From NCBI GenBank assembly GCA_028701715.1, contig JAQVQF010000116.1:1-7742 (forward strand): a stretch of 7,742 nt of DNA, read 5' to 3'. The notes beneath the pieces were generated by a model, which was not told the origin of the DNA, searched no databases, and saw only the letters and a list, made by a program, of their open reading frames with translations. The position numbers and the translations under genes were made by a program. This DNA is from Eubacteriales bacterium. Lineage in GTDB: Bacteria > Bacillota > Clostridia > Oscillospirales > CAG-382. How positions within the stretch are numbered: position 1 is the stretch's first letter; every line of letters starts with the position of its first letter. Shown piece after piece: positions 1 through 6,506 of this stretch.

Positions 1-2
1 AT

Positions 3-10
3 AAAGGAGG
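3..10 (+). promoter_or_regulatory. Strong ribosome binding site for the first prepilin gene
   Basis: AAAGGAGG lies 7 bases before the GTG at 18. This perfect Shine-Dalgarno sequence fixes the GTG as the start. The TAA at 2-4 could be the stop codon of an upstream gene, but that gene's frame cannot be tested inside the window. Confidence 0.85.
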
Positions 11-17
11 GCAAGCT

Positions 18-467
18 GTGAAAAAGCAATCGTCAGGAAGCGGCTTTTCGGTAGTCGAGGCGGTTATAGCGATGATGCTTATTTCAATAGTCGCGGTTTC
101 CTCCTTCACCGCAATAACCGCTTCCATGAGGGTCAATTCAAGAGCGACTTTGCGATTCCGCTCGATCAGCCTTGTCGGCGACTGCCTTGAATGCTTTAAA
201 TACAGCGACGACTTGAACGAATACGAGCAAGCGCTGGCTTTCGGCGGTAAAATCAGGGACGTGAATTATTATGTCGATGACCCTATATTCAGTAATACCG
301 ATTTTACAATTTATGTATTCACCGAGAGCGATTATAAGGTGGTTGTAACGATAAACTGGGATGAAAAGACCTTTAAGGCAACCTCATTGAATAACGCGGG
401 GGAACTGCTGTATGAGTTCGGAAAGCAGACCGACGGAACAGTTATTCCGTACACCAAGGGAGGCTGA
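18..467 (+). CDS. Type IV prepilin-like protein (minor pilin/pseudopilin), GTG start
   Basis: This encodes a 149-residue prepilin, predicted to be inserted in the membrane and then assembled into a pilus or pseudopilus. The short leader is basic and polar (residues 1-9). It ends in Gly9, followed by FSVVEAVIAM, so the class III signal is G9|F10 with the expected glutamate at mature position +5 (E14). Hydrophobic helix residues 12-34 follow, as in the N-methylation (PF07963-type) helix of pilins. The C-terminal part (about 80-149) alternates hydrophobic and polar residues, as a small beta-sheet head would. A CLEC pair (C56, C59) sits near the end of the extended N-terminal helix. The prepilin peptidase that would cleave it is two genes downstream. 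The gene is three bases from the next one, so the two are very likely co-transcribed. Its exact role (GspI/PilV-like or other minor pilin) cannot be told from the sequence. The prepilin call itself is secure. Confidence 0.88.
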   Translation: MKKQSSGSGFSVVEAVIAMMLISIVAVSSFTAITASMRVNSRATLRFRSISLVGDCLECFKYSDDLNEYEQALAFGGKIRDVNYYVDDPIFSNTDFTIYVFTESDYKVVVTINWDEKTFKATSLNNAGELLYEFGKQTDGTVIPYTKGG

Positions 468-470
468 CGT

Positions 471-830
471 ATGAAACGCCTGCGCGGAATAGTCTCAAAG
501 GGCAGAAAAGCCATGGCTATAGAAACGGCTATTTACACTATGGTGGTCGTTTTCATAATGATTTCGACCATAATGTATGTTACCGTTCACACGGTGGATG
601 ACGATATCAGAAATAACGAAGCGGCTTTGGAAAGGCTTATCTCCGTCGATCGTATAGGCGAGGATTTTGTCGCCCATATATTATACGGCGAGCCGTTTTT
701 AACCGAAATTTATACAAATTACAATGTCATCGTAAGCGAAAATACGCTTATCGTAAAAGAAGAAAATGAAGACAAGGTGCTTTTAACCGTCACCGTAACC
801 GACGGTCAAATAACCTGTTGGACACATTAA
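471..830 (+). CDS. Small pilin-like membrane protein with atypical processing site
   Basis: This is a 119-residue protein preceded by AAGGGAGG (456-463), 7 bases before the ATG. The basic N-terminus (MKRLRGIVSKGRK) runs into AMAIETAIYT and a hydrophobic segment at about residues 19-40, followed by an acidic, soluble tail of about 78 residues predicted to be part helix, part strand. The layout (basic leader, Glu18 at the start of the hydrophobic helix, small C-terminal domain) is that of a pilin or pseudopilin. However, the residue five places before Glu18 is Lys13, not Gly or Ala. Cleavage after Ala14 would put the glutamate at +4. It sits between a canonical prepilin and the prepilin peptidase, which supports a pilus role. 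A TadE-like minor pilin or an accessory membrane protein are alternatives. No closer family was recognised. Confidence 0.7.
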   Translation: MKRLRGIVSKGRKAMAIETAIYTMVVVFIMISTIMYVTVHTVDDDIRNNEAALERLISVDRIGEDFVAHILYGEPFLTEIYTNYNVIVSENTLIVKEENEDKVLLTVTVTDGQITCWTH

Positions 831-847
831 AGAAAAAGAATGATTAA

Positions 848-1639
848 ATGAATATTAAAGCGATTGTATATATCCTAACCGCATTGACGGGGCTTTGCGT
901 CGGCAGCTTTTTAAATGTGGTCATATATCGCGTACCAAACGCCGTAAGCGTCGCATTTCCTCCTTCTCACTGTCCGAAATGCGCCAAGAATATAAAATGG
1001 TACGACAACATACCGATTTTGTCATATATTCTTCTGCGGGGCAAATGCCGTAACTGCGGATGCCGGATATCCTTGAGATATCCCGCCGTCGAAACGGTTA
1101 ACTGTTTGCTCTGGCTTTTGTGCGTCTTTATGTTATGGGATGCGAATATCGTCTATTGTATAATTTCCATGGCAGTATGCTCGGTGATGATATGCATTTT
1201 CATCATCGACATAGATCACTGCCTGATATTCTACCGATTTCAAATAGCCCTGGCATTATTGGCGGCGGCGGGAATGTTTACCGGACAGGGCGCCGGCGTC
1301 ATTGACAGGCTTATCGGGCTGGCGGCGGGGTTAGTATTATTCGCATTGATATACCTCGTGTTCCTGTTTTTAATAAAACGGGAAGGCATCGGTATAGGAG
1401 ATATAATACTGATGGCGACAAGCGGTCTTTTGGTCGGCTGGCAGGGAATTATTCTGGTTATGTTTGTTTCGTCCGTGACCGCAAGCGTAATTTTGCTGAC
1501 GGTTCGCTGCTTAAATAAGGAAAACGATCGTTTTCATGAATATCCGTTTGCTCCCTTTATTGTGTTCGGCGACCTCATTGCTCTCTTCTTCGGCGGGCAA
1601 ATAATAGATTTTTATATGCGTTTTGTGATCGGAGGTTAA
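848..1639 (+). CDS. pilD: Prepilin peptidase (A24 family, PilD/GspO-like)
   Basis: This is a 263-residue polytopic membrane aspartyl protease that removes prepilin leaders and, in family members with the N-terminal cytoplasmic domain, N-methylates the new terminus. An N-terminal GSFLNVVIYR stretch (19-28) is typical of the family. A four-cysteine domain follows (CPKC 42-45 and CRNC 67-70, with an extra C72). Next are hydrophobic segments, the first catalytic aspartate region IIDID (D121), the second motif GIGD (182-185, catalytic D185), and the terminal PFAPF signature (233-237). Length is normal for the bifunctional form. Two positions differ from the usual motifs: the IPD after the first aspartate reads IFY (127-129), and the lysine of GxGDxK reads Ile (187). 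Both aspartates are present, so activity is expected. The ATG at 848 has only a weak purine-rich site (AAAGAAAAAGAA), and the gap from the previous gene is 17 bases. The substrates are probably the two preceding products. Confidence 0.93.
   Translation: MNIKAIVYILTALTGLCVGSFLNVVIYRVPNAVSVAFPPSHCPKCAKNIKWYDNIPILSYILLRGKCRNCGCRISLRYPAVETVNCLLWLLCVFMLWDANIVYCIISMAVCSVMICIFIIDIDHCLIFYRFQIALALLAAAGMFTGQGAGVIDRLIGLAAGLVLFALIYLVFLFLIKREGIGIGDIILMATSGLLVGWQGIILVMFVSSVTASVILLTVRCLNKENDRFHEYPFAPFIVFGDLIALFFGGQIIDFYMRFVIGG
1631..1635 (+). promoter_or_regulatory. Ribosome binding site that fixes the TTG start of pilC
   Basis: GGAGG lies inside the last codons of the peptidase gene, 8 bases before the TTG at 1644. 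The nearby ATG at 1639 is out of frame and reaches a stop after 12 codons. The TTG start gives MPKYKYVAVN, the usual N-terminus of PilC proteins. Confidence 0.8.
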
Positions 1640-1643
1640 TGTA

Positions 1644-2852
1644 TTGCCGAAGTATAAATATGTTGCGGTCAATATAAATAAAGTTAAATTTTCAGGCAGC
1701 TTCGTTGCTGACAACGAAAAGGACCTTGCGGTTCAGCTTGCGAAGCAGAACCTTTTCCTTGTTTCGTGCACTCAGGTAAAGCGCACTTCCCCAAGCGTCT
1801 TCTTTTCCGTTTCCGGCAAGGTCAAGCTTAATGAGATAACTACATTTTGCAGACAGTTTTCAATAATGATAAACGCCGGAATATCGGTGGTTAATTCAAT
1901 GGGGATACTTAAAAACCAAGGGTATACGGCTTATTTTAAGAGCATACTCGATATTGTGTATGACGATATAAAGGGCGGCTTATCCATGTCGGAAGCCATG
2001 AAAAAGCACGAGAAAGTTTTCCCGGGCTTTTTCAGAAGCATGGTATATGTCGGCGAAATAAGCGGTCAGCTCGACCGAGTGCTGCTTTCGCTTGCGGATT
2101 ATTATGAAAAAGACAGGGAAATCAAGAAAAAAGCCAAAAGCGCTTTGATTTACCCCGGAATATTACTGGCATTAACGGTGGGAATTATAGTAATAATGCT
2201 GGTATACGTAATACCCACCTTCAGAACCGCGTTGGCTAATATGAAAGTTGAAATGCCGGCTATCACCGCGGCTATCTACGGCATGAGCGATTGGCTGCTT
2301 TCAAATTGGAAGCTGATTATGCTCGGATTTTTCTTGTTCTTTTTTCTCATTATATCATTTAAGAAAACAAAAAAGGGAAGATATTTTTTCGACACCTTAA
2401 AGCTTAAAATACCGATATACCGCAAGGTGCAAATAAATCTTATAACGTCAAAATTCGCCAGAGGCTACAGCTTGCTTTTATCAAGCGGTATGGATGTAGT
2501 CGATGCCATGGATACAATGGCGGTGGTATTGGGCAACGCCAATGTTGAGAAACGGTTTAAAAAAGCGGTTGAGGACGTACGGCTCGGCAACAGCATAACC
2601 ACCTCACTCGGATCATATAAGCTGTTCCCGGATATATTGCTCCAGATGGTTGCCATAGGCGAAAAAACCGGTACGCTCAGCGATGTGCTTTCGCGTTCGT
2701 GCTTATATTTTGACGATCAGGTAGATTCATCCCTGACTACGCTTACATCCATGCTGCAGCCGATATTGATAGCCATTCTCGGCGGATCCGTGGGAACGAT
2801 GTTTTATGCGATCTATGCGCCGATGATATCCATAATGCAAACCTACCTGTAA
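1644..2852 (+). CDS. pilC: Type IV pilus / type II secretion inner-membrane platform protein (PilC/GspF)
   Basis: This 402-residue integral membrane protein is the platform on which the assembly ATPase acts and through which pilin subunits are added. It has the standard duplicated T2SSF layout: a first cytoplasmic helical domain (about 66-165), a membrane segment (168-192), a second hydrophobic segment (223-239), a second cytoplasmic domain (about 268-368) and a final membrane segment (371-395). Each cytoplasmic domain carries the family motif, GEISGQLDRVL at 137-147 and GEKTGTLSDVL at 339-349, so both halves are intact. Length is typical. Translation starts at TTG with GGAGG 8 bases upstream, and the gene begins 4 bases after the peptidase stop, so translational coupling is likely. 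The sequence alone does not separate pilus from secretion function. Nothing is truncated or rearranged. Confidence 0.95.
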   Translation: MPKYKYVAVNINKVKFSGSFVADNEKDLAVQLAKQNLFLVSCTQVKRTSPSVFFSVSGKVKLNEITTFCRQFSIMINAGISVVNSMGILKNQGYTAYFKSILDIVYDDIKGGLSMSEAMKKHEKVFPGFFRSMVYVGEISGQLDRVLLSLADYYEKDREIKKKAKSALIYPGILLALTVGIIVIMLVYVIPTFRTALANMKVEMPAITAAIYGMSDWLLSNWKLIMLGFFLFFFLIISFKKTKKGRYFFDTLKLKIPIYRKVQINLITSKFARGYSLLLSSGMDVVDAMDTMAVVLGNANVEKRFKKAVEDVRLGNSITTSLGSYKLFPDILLQMVAIGEKTGTLSDVLSRSCLYFDDQVDSSLTTLTSMLQPILIAILGGSVGTMFYAIYAPMISIMQTYL

Positions 2853-2905
2853 TAAAACCGTGTTAATCAAACAATTCCGTGTATCGTGTATCGTTATACG
2901 GGTAT

Positions 2906-2910
2906 AAGGA
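2906..2910 (+). promoter_or_regulatory. Ribosome binding site deciding the pilB start
   Basis: AAGGA lies 7 bases before the ATG at 2918. The in-frame GTG at 2879, which would add 13 residues, has no purine-rich site before it and lies in a small direct repeat (CGTGTAT twice, 2878-2891). The ATG is therefore preferred. Confidence 0.7.
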
Positions 2911-2917
2911 ACCGATA

Positions 2918-4606
2918 ATGAACATTAATTACGATATTTTCCAATATTTTGTCTACAAAAAGTTTATCAAACGCAAAGATGCGGATGATATGCTCATAGA
3001 ATGCGAAAGGATGGGTATCACACCCGAGCAGTATTTGATAAAAAAAGAGCTGGTCACGGAGCTTGAGGAAGTGACCACCCTTTCCGAGTATTATAACCTG
3101 CCGACATTGCAGGTGGATATGCTCGATATCGATAAAAACCTGCTTGGGAATTTTACCTATGAATTTATGCGCAAGCATAAATTTCTACCCGTGTCTATCG
3201 ATAAAAACGGAGTTCTCCTTGTCGCTGTCGGAAAGCCGCTTTCTTGCAGCGCGCTTTCCATGGTTTCCACCTTTTACTCCGGATTCATGGATTTTATATA
3301 TGTACCGCCCACGCAAATAGACGTTTATATCGATTCTATTGTGGCGGTCATTCAAACGGCAAAAGCGCTGCACGCCATAAGCCAGCCGGAGACAAACAAG
3401 CCCCAGGAGCGTATATCCGCAAGCATCGACGGTCTTCAGGATGAGGATGATGTCATCAACAATCCGGCGGTGCGTCTGGTGGATTCCATAATTAAGGAAG
3501 CCATACCGTCCAGAGCGAGCGATATTCATGTGGAACCCTTTTCGTCGGCGGTTAAGGTCAGGTACCGTATAGACGGCAGCCTGCGTGACAGAGCCGAATT
3601 TCCCATTGAAGCCTATTCCGCGATAAGCGCCAGAATTAAAATATTGGCGAATATGAATATCGCAGAACGCAGAATACCGCAGGACGGACGTATTCATCAA
3701 ACCATAAACGGAAAGGAATACGACTTTCGTGTTTCCTCGCTGCCGACCATATACGGCGAGAAATTCGTTATCCGAATTCTGGATAAATCCTCCTTCTTCT
3801 TCACGCGTCAGGATCTGGGCTTCACCGCCAAGGAAAACGCGCTGATAGACAAAACGCTCGAAAGATCCAACGGAATAATTCTGTTGACCGGGCCTACGGG
3901 CTGCGGTAAATCCACAACGCTCTATTCCTTCCTTAAGGAGCTTAATAAAGCGGATGTCAACATAATCACGGTTGAAGATCCGGTGGAATATACCATGCCC
4001 GGCATAAATCAGGTTCAGGTAAATTCCAAAGCAAACCTAACCTTTGCGGCGTCATTAAGGTCAATACTGCGTCAGGACCCGGACATTATAATGATCGGTG
4101 AGGTCCGAGACGAGGAAACCGCCCAGATTGCGGTCAGAGCGGCCATCACCGGGCATTTGGTGTTTTCCACTCTGCATACCAACGACGCTCCCGGTGCGAT
4201 TACGCGTCTTGTAGATATGGGTACGGTGAGTTATCTGCTCGCCGACGCGCTTGTCTGCGTTATCGCGCAGAGACTCGTTAAAAAGCTTTGCCCCGCCTGT
4301 AAAAAGAAAGGGAAAACCAACGCGGAGGAAATGGAGCTTTTAAAGTTGGACGAACCTGTTACGATATGCCGCCCCGTCGGCTGTCAGTTCTGCAACAATT
4401 CGGGCTACAGAGGAAGACTCGGCATACATGAAATAATGTATGTGAACGAAGCGGTGCGCGACGCGATTATCGGCGGCATGAATGTCGAGGAGCTCAGGAA
4501 GCTCGCCAAGGATCACGGGCTCGTGCCTCTTTGGGATTCCTGCCGCAATTTTGTGCTGCAGGGAATGACGAGTATCGAAGAATTAAAAACACTAAATATG
4601 GAATAA
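2918..4606 (+). CDS. pilB: Type IV pilus assembly / type II secretion ATPase (PilB/GspE)
   Basis: This 562-residue cytoplasmic hexameric ATPase powers pilus extension through the PilC platform. The N-terminal 150 residues match the MshEN/T2SSE_N type of domain (two small helical/beta units, including ITPEQYLIKK and FLPVSIDKNGVLLVAV). A variable acidic linker follows (about 155-185), then the ATPase core. In the core are SDIHVEP (201-207), IPQDGRI (253-259), Walker A GPTGCGKST (325-333), the aspartate box and Walker B region ending IIMIGE (390-395) with VRDEE after it, and the histidine box with H413 and H420 in LHTND. A four-cysteine zinc-binding insert (C458, C461, C489, C492) marks this as an assembly ATPase; PilT-type retraction ATPases lack that insert. 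All catalytic features are intact and length is normal. It is the last recognisable pilus gene in the window. GspE or ComGA-like roles are the alternatives. Confidence 0.95.
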   Translation: MNINYDIFQYFVYKKFIKRKDADDMLIECERMGITPEQYLIKKELVTELEEVTTLSEYYNLPTLQVDMLDIDKNLLGNFTYEFMRKHKFLPVSIDKNGVLLVAVGKPLSCSALSMVSTFYSGFMDFIYVPPTQIDVYIDSIVAVIQTAKALHAISQPETNKPQERISASIDGLQDEDDVINNPAVRLVDSIIKEAIPSRASDIHVEPFSSAVKVRYRIDGSLRDRAEFPIEAYSAISARIKILANMNIAERRIPQDGRIHQTINGKEYDFRVSSLPTIYGEKFVIRILDKSSFFFTRQDLGFTAKENALIDKTLERSNGIILLTGPTGCGKSTTLYSFLKELNKADVNIITVEDPVEYTMPGINQVQVNSKANLTFAASLRSILRQDPDIIMIGEVRDEETAQIAVRAAITGHLVFSTLHTNDAPGAITRLVDMGTVSYLLADALVCVIAQRLVKKLCPACKKKGKTNAEEMELLKLDEPVTICRPVGCQFCNNSGYRGRLGIHEIMYVNEAVRDAIIGGMNVEELRKLAKDHGLVPLWDSCRNFVLQGMTSIEELKTLNME

Positions 4607-4759
4607 TCGTCGTTTGTTTACAAATATACTCGGCGTCGCCGTCGAATACGGATGTTTTATAAAATCCGCGGAGGATGACTGATAAATGCATAAGCAGCCC
4701 TTATTGCAAAATTGCTTTTAATCATCAATACATTAAAGCACATTTAAAAAGTTACCGAG

Positions 4760-4809
4760 TGTAAGCGTTGTAAGCGTTGTAAGCGTTGTAAGCGTTGTAA
4801 GCGTTGTAA
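4760..4809 (+). repeat. 9-bp tandem repeat, about 5.5 copies
   Basis: GTAAGCGTT is repeated perfectly five times (4761-4805). Period-9 identity extends from 4760 to 4809. The forward frame that reads Lys-Arg-Cys repeats has no start codon after the stop at 4745-4747, and another forward frame has a stop in every unit. The tract is therefore treated as non-coding. It lies about 60 bases before the start of the SAP-domain gene. Such perfect short arrays usually change copy number by slippage. Confidence 0.93.
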
Positions 4810-4833
4810 ACGGCCGGAATATGATTAACCGAA

Positions 4834-4856
4834 GGCATATGCCGCTCGACCGGCAT
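4834..4856 (+). promoter_or_regulatory. Foldable leader abutting the SAP-gene ribosome site
   Basis: GGCATATGCC (4834-4843) is a perfect palindrome. Its right half also belongs to a second hairpin, ATGCCG / CGGCAT (4839-4844 with 4851-4856, 6-base loop). The two cannot form together. The second stem ends directly before GGGAG (4857-4861), the probable ribosome site of the gene at 4867. GCCGG at 4813-4817 can also pair with CCGGC at 4850-4854. A regulatory role is inference; the pairing is visible. Confidence 0.4.
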
Positions 4857-4866
4857 GGGAGAAGAT

Positions 4867-6417
4867 ATGAATTTTAACGATTGCATTAATTTCTTATACG
4901 GCGGAGAAGAGCTCGAAAGAATATCGTCCTTACATACCGCTCCCGGCGGCGGGGGATTGTTTTCGCTCAGAAAAGCGACGACCCCGGATAAGCTTATTCC
5001 CGCCGTCGCTAAAGCGAAGGAAAAATATTGCGATATTACAAACATACAAAAAGCGCTGTCAACGCTCGCGGAACATAACGACGCGGATATCGGGATGACA
5101 TTTTCCGTAGTATTGAAAAACATATTGCTCGAAAAGAACGATTTTTGTTATGAAACCAACAGCGTTACCCTTGAGGTTATCGAATATGAGCGTTATATTA
5201 TTAAGAAGGCGTCCAAGCTTGTGCAGAGAAATCTTTCCCCGGAAGCGGACGCATACAGATTTATGCTGAAAACGGCGTTTGAAAAGTCAAGAACAATCAA
5301 TAAAGGAACGATGTCCGTTATAAACGCGATGCGCGGCTATTATCGTATAAACGAAGAGGACGAGCGTATATTTATGGCGAATATCGGGCTTTATCCTTCC
5401 GGTGAAAAATTCAAGCCTCACACAAAAGCACAGATAGATAAAACCAGACAGGAGCTCCAAAGGCTGGGACTGATATTTTCCATACGGAAAAGCGACGGAG
5501 TGATTTATGATATAATACCGAATGAAATAGCCGTCGGTATAAAAAAATATTTCGGTACCGAAATAAAAACGTCGGCCTATGACACGATTATACAATATAT
5601 GCTCGGCGAATATAAGAAGCAGTATTTTACGGATGTCCTAAATTCTTTCGGTATAGAAACGCCCGCGAAACCGAACACAACTCAGCTTACCGCGCTTGTT
5701 AAGAAGCATCTCAAGCCGAGCGAGCTTATGGGAGGAAATAATCAAAGCGACGGACTTAAGCGTCAGGCGTTGGCGGACTGGTGCGTGAAGGCGGGTATGA
5801 ACCGTATCGGTTCAAAGCCCGCGCTTATTGATAAGCTGCTTGAATATTATGAGCACACGGCGGATTCGGAAGATAAAAGCGATTACAGAGTCAGGTTTTA
5901 TAAGGATTACGCCGGCATAGCCTCGTTGAACGCGGAAACAATAAAAAACGGAGAAGCGGAAGGTATAATGTTTGGCGCGGAGGGGCTTTTTTCGGAAACC
6001 ACGAATTATATATTCGAAATAATGTTATCGGTACAACCGGACCGCCTGCTTTCGAAAGCAAATATAACCGGCAGGATAAAATCTGAGGACAGGATATATT
6101 TATATTCTGCCGCCGCCTGTGAAAAACCGGTGGAATTATCCGAGCATATGTGCGATATACGCGCTTCGGTGGAAGCCGAGGGAATAAAAAGCGTAGCGAC
6201 GTTTATAATGATAGCGGGTGATTTTTCAGCCGAAAGCGTAAAGGAATGCGTTAAATTTTACGCGGAAAACGATGTTCAAATATGTTTATTAAAAGCTGAA
6301 GAGCTCAAAGAGCTTGCGGACAAGTGGGCCGCCCGTAAGGGGGCGGACGAATTCCCGGTGAAATACCTGCGACAAAACGGCAGATTTGACAGAAAGGGAT
6401 GCGAATTTATCGCATAA
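4867..6417 (+). CDS. SAP-domain protein with restriction-endonuclease-like C-terminus (catalytically doubtful)
   Basis: This is a 516-residue soluble protein of no firmly recognised family, with no signal peptide or membrane segment. The ATG at 4867 is preferred over the in-frame ATG at 4855 because GGGAG (4857-4861) lies 5 bases before it, whereas nothing precedes 4855. The N-terminal half (about 1-235) is mostly helical and ends in a segment around 190-226 that could be a winged helix (LQRLGLIFSI, DGVIYDIIPN). Residues 253-282 resemble a degenerate SAP-like helix-extension-helix. Residues 297-328 match the SAP nucleic-acid-binding motif well (ADWCVKAGM, then GSKPALIDKLLEYY). The last 170 residues have the strand/helix order of Mrr-like nucleases, including TFIMIAGDFSAESVKECV and ICLLKAEELKELA, which resemble that family's C-terminal part. 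Where a (D/E/Q)xK would be expected the strand reads FEIML (383-387), so the lysine is absent. A DNA-binding role is likely; nuclease activity is doubtful. The next gene starts 89 bases downstream. Confidence 0.6.
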   Translation: MNFNDCINFLYGGEELERISSLHTAPGGGGLFSLRKATTPDKLIPAVAKAKEKYCDITNIQKALSTLAEHNDADIGMTFSVVLKNILLEKNDFCYETNSVTLEVIEYERYIIKKASKLVQRNLSPEADAYRFMLKTAFEKSRTINKGTMSVINAMRGYYRINEEDERIFMANIGLYPSGEKFKPHTKAQIDKTRQELQRLGLIFSIRKSDGVIYDIIPNEIAVGIKKYFGTEIKTSAYDTIIQYMLGEYKKQYFTDVLNSFGIETPAKPNTTQLTALVKKHLKPSELMGGNNQSDGLKRQALADWCVKAGMNRIGSKPALIDKLLEYYEHTADSEDKSDYRVRFYKDYAGIASLNAETIKNGEAEGIMFGAEGLFSETTNYIFEIMLSVQPDRLLSKANITGRIKSEDRIYLYSAAACEKPVELSEHMCDIRASVEAEGIKSVATFIMIAGDFSAESVKECVKFYAENDVQICLLKAEELKELADKWAARKGADEFPVKYLRQNGRFDRKGCEFIA

Positions 6418-6449
6418 TTCAAAGCGGTTTACCGCATTAATAAAAACAT

Positions 6450-6482
6450 AAGCGTAAAGCTGAAAAAGCGTATGAACTGAAA
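6450..6482 (+). repeat. Imperfect 16/17-base tandem duplication
   Basis: The units starting AAGCGTAAAGCTGAAA (6450-6465) and AAGCGTATGAACTGAAA (6466-6482) are adjacent and differ by a few changes. They occupy the 89-base gap before the last gene. Their AAGCGT core also occurs in the 9-bp repeat at 4760-4809, which could be chance. Confidence 0.5.
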
Positions 6483-6494
6483 CATAAATATAAA

Positions 6495-6501
6495 AGAAAG
6501 G
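6495..6501 (+). promoter_or_regulatory. Ribosome binding site supporting the GTG start of the last gene
   Basis: AGAAAGG lies 5 bases before GTG 6507. The later in-frame ATG codons (6531 and 6543) either have no purine-rich site or have AAAGG only 2 bases away. The frame is open upstream to the stop at 6441-6443 but has no ATG, GTG or TTG there. Confidence 0.55.
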
Positions 6502-6506
6502 CAGGT

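Larger units (their letters stand above)
4607..4866 (+). other. Gene-free spacer between the pilus genes and the SAP-domain gene
   Basis: No supported gene lies here. In order it holds an imperfect hairpin (CGGAT/ATCCG arms plus three A-T pairs past a bulged G, 4649-4668) with no T-run after it, a GCGGAGG sequence (4668-4674), an AT-rich stretch (4700-4750), the 9-bp tandem repeat tract, and a GC-rich foldable leader next to the downstream start. A weak promoter-like pair can be read in the AT-rich stretch (TTGCAA at 4704-4709 and TACATT at 4729-4734, 19 apart), but it is not good enough to call. No clear rho-independent terminator follows pilB, so read-through into the next genes is possible. 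Confidence 0.6.

Noticed and set aside
3185..3700. Reverse-strand open frame of 171 codons
   Set aside because: It lies wholly inside the intact PilB ATPase frame, has no family resemblance, and its opposite strand carries conserved motifs such as SDIHVEP and IPQDGR.
4649..4668. Hairpin considered as the pilB terminator
   Set aside because: The stem is AT-rich with a bulge, and a GC-rich sequence follows it where a T-run would be needed.
4675..4764. Possible 29-codon ORF, and an 11-codon ORF from ATG 4686, after GCGGAGG
   Set aside because: For the 29-codon frame the purine-rich site abuts the ATG with no spacing. The 11-codon frame has good spacing but is too short to support. Neither has other coding evidence.
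4760..4809. The repeat tract considered as a CRISPR array or replication iteron
   Set aside because: The units are 9 bp with no spacers between them, and no Rep or Cas gene is present in the window.
4745..4831. Forward frame reading Lys-Arg-Cys repeats through the 9-bp array
   Set aside because: It is open only between the stop at 4745-4747 and the TAA at 4826-4828, and contains no start codon before the repeats.
4752..5123. Reverse-strand frame ending in Tyr-Asn-Ala repeats
   Set aside because: The repeat residues come only from the 9-bp DNA array. The rest is antisense to the SAP gene, and no ribosome site precedes its ATG.
6424..6435. GCGG/CCGC hairpin after the SAP gene considered as a terminator
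   Set aside because: It has only 4-5 base pairs, and the following sequence is A-rich with no T-run on this strand.
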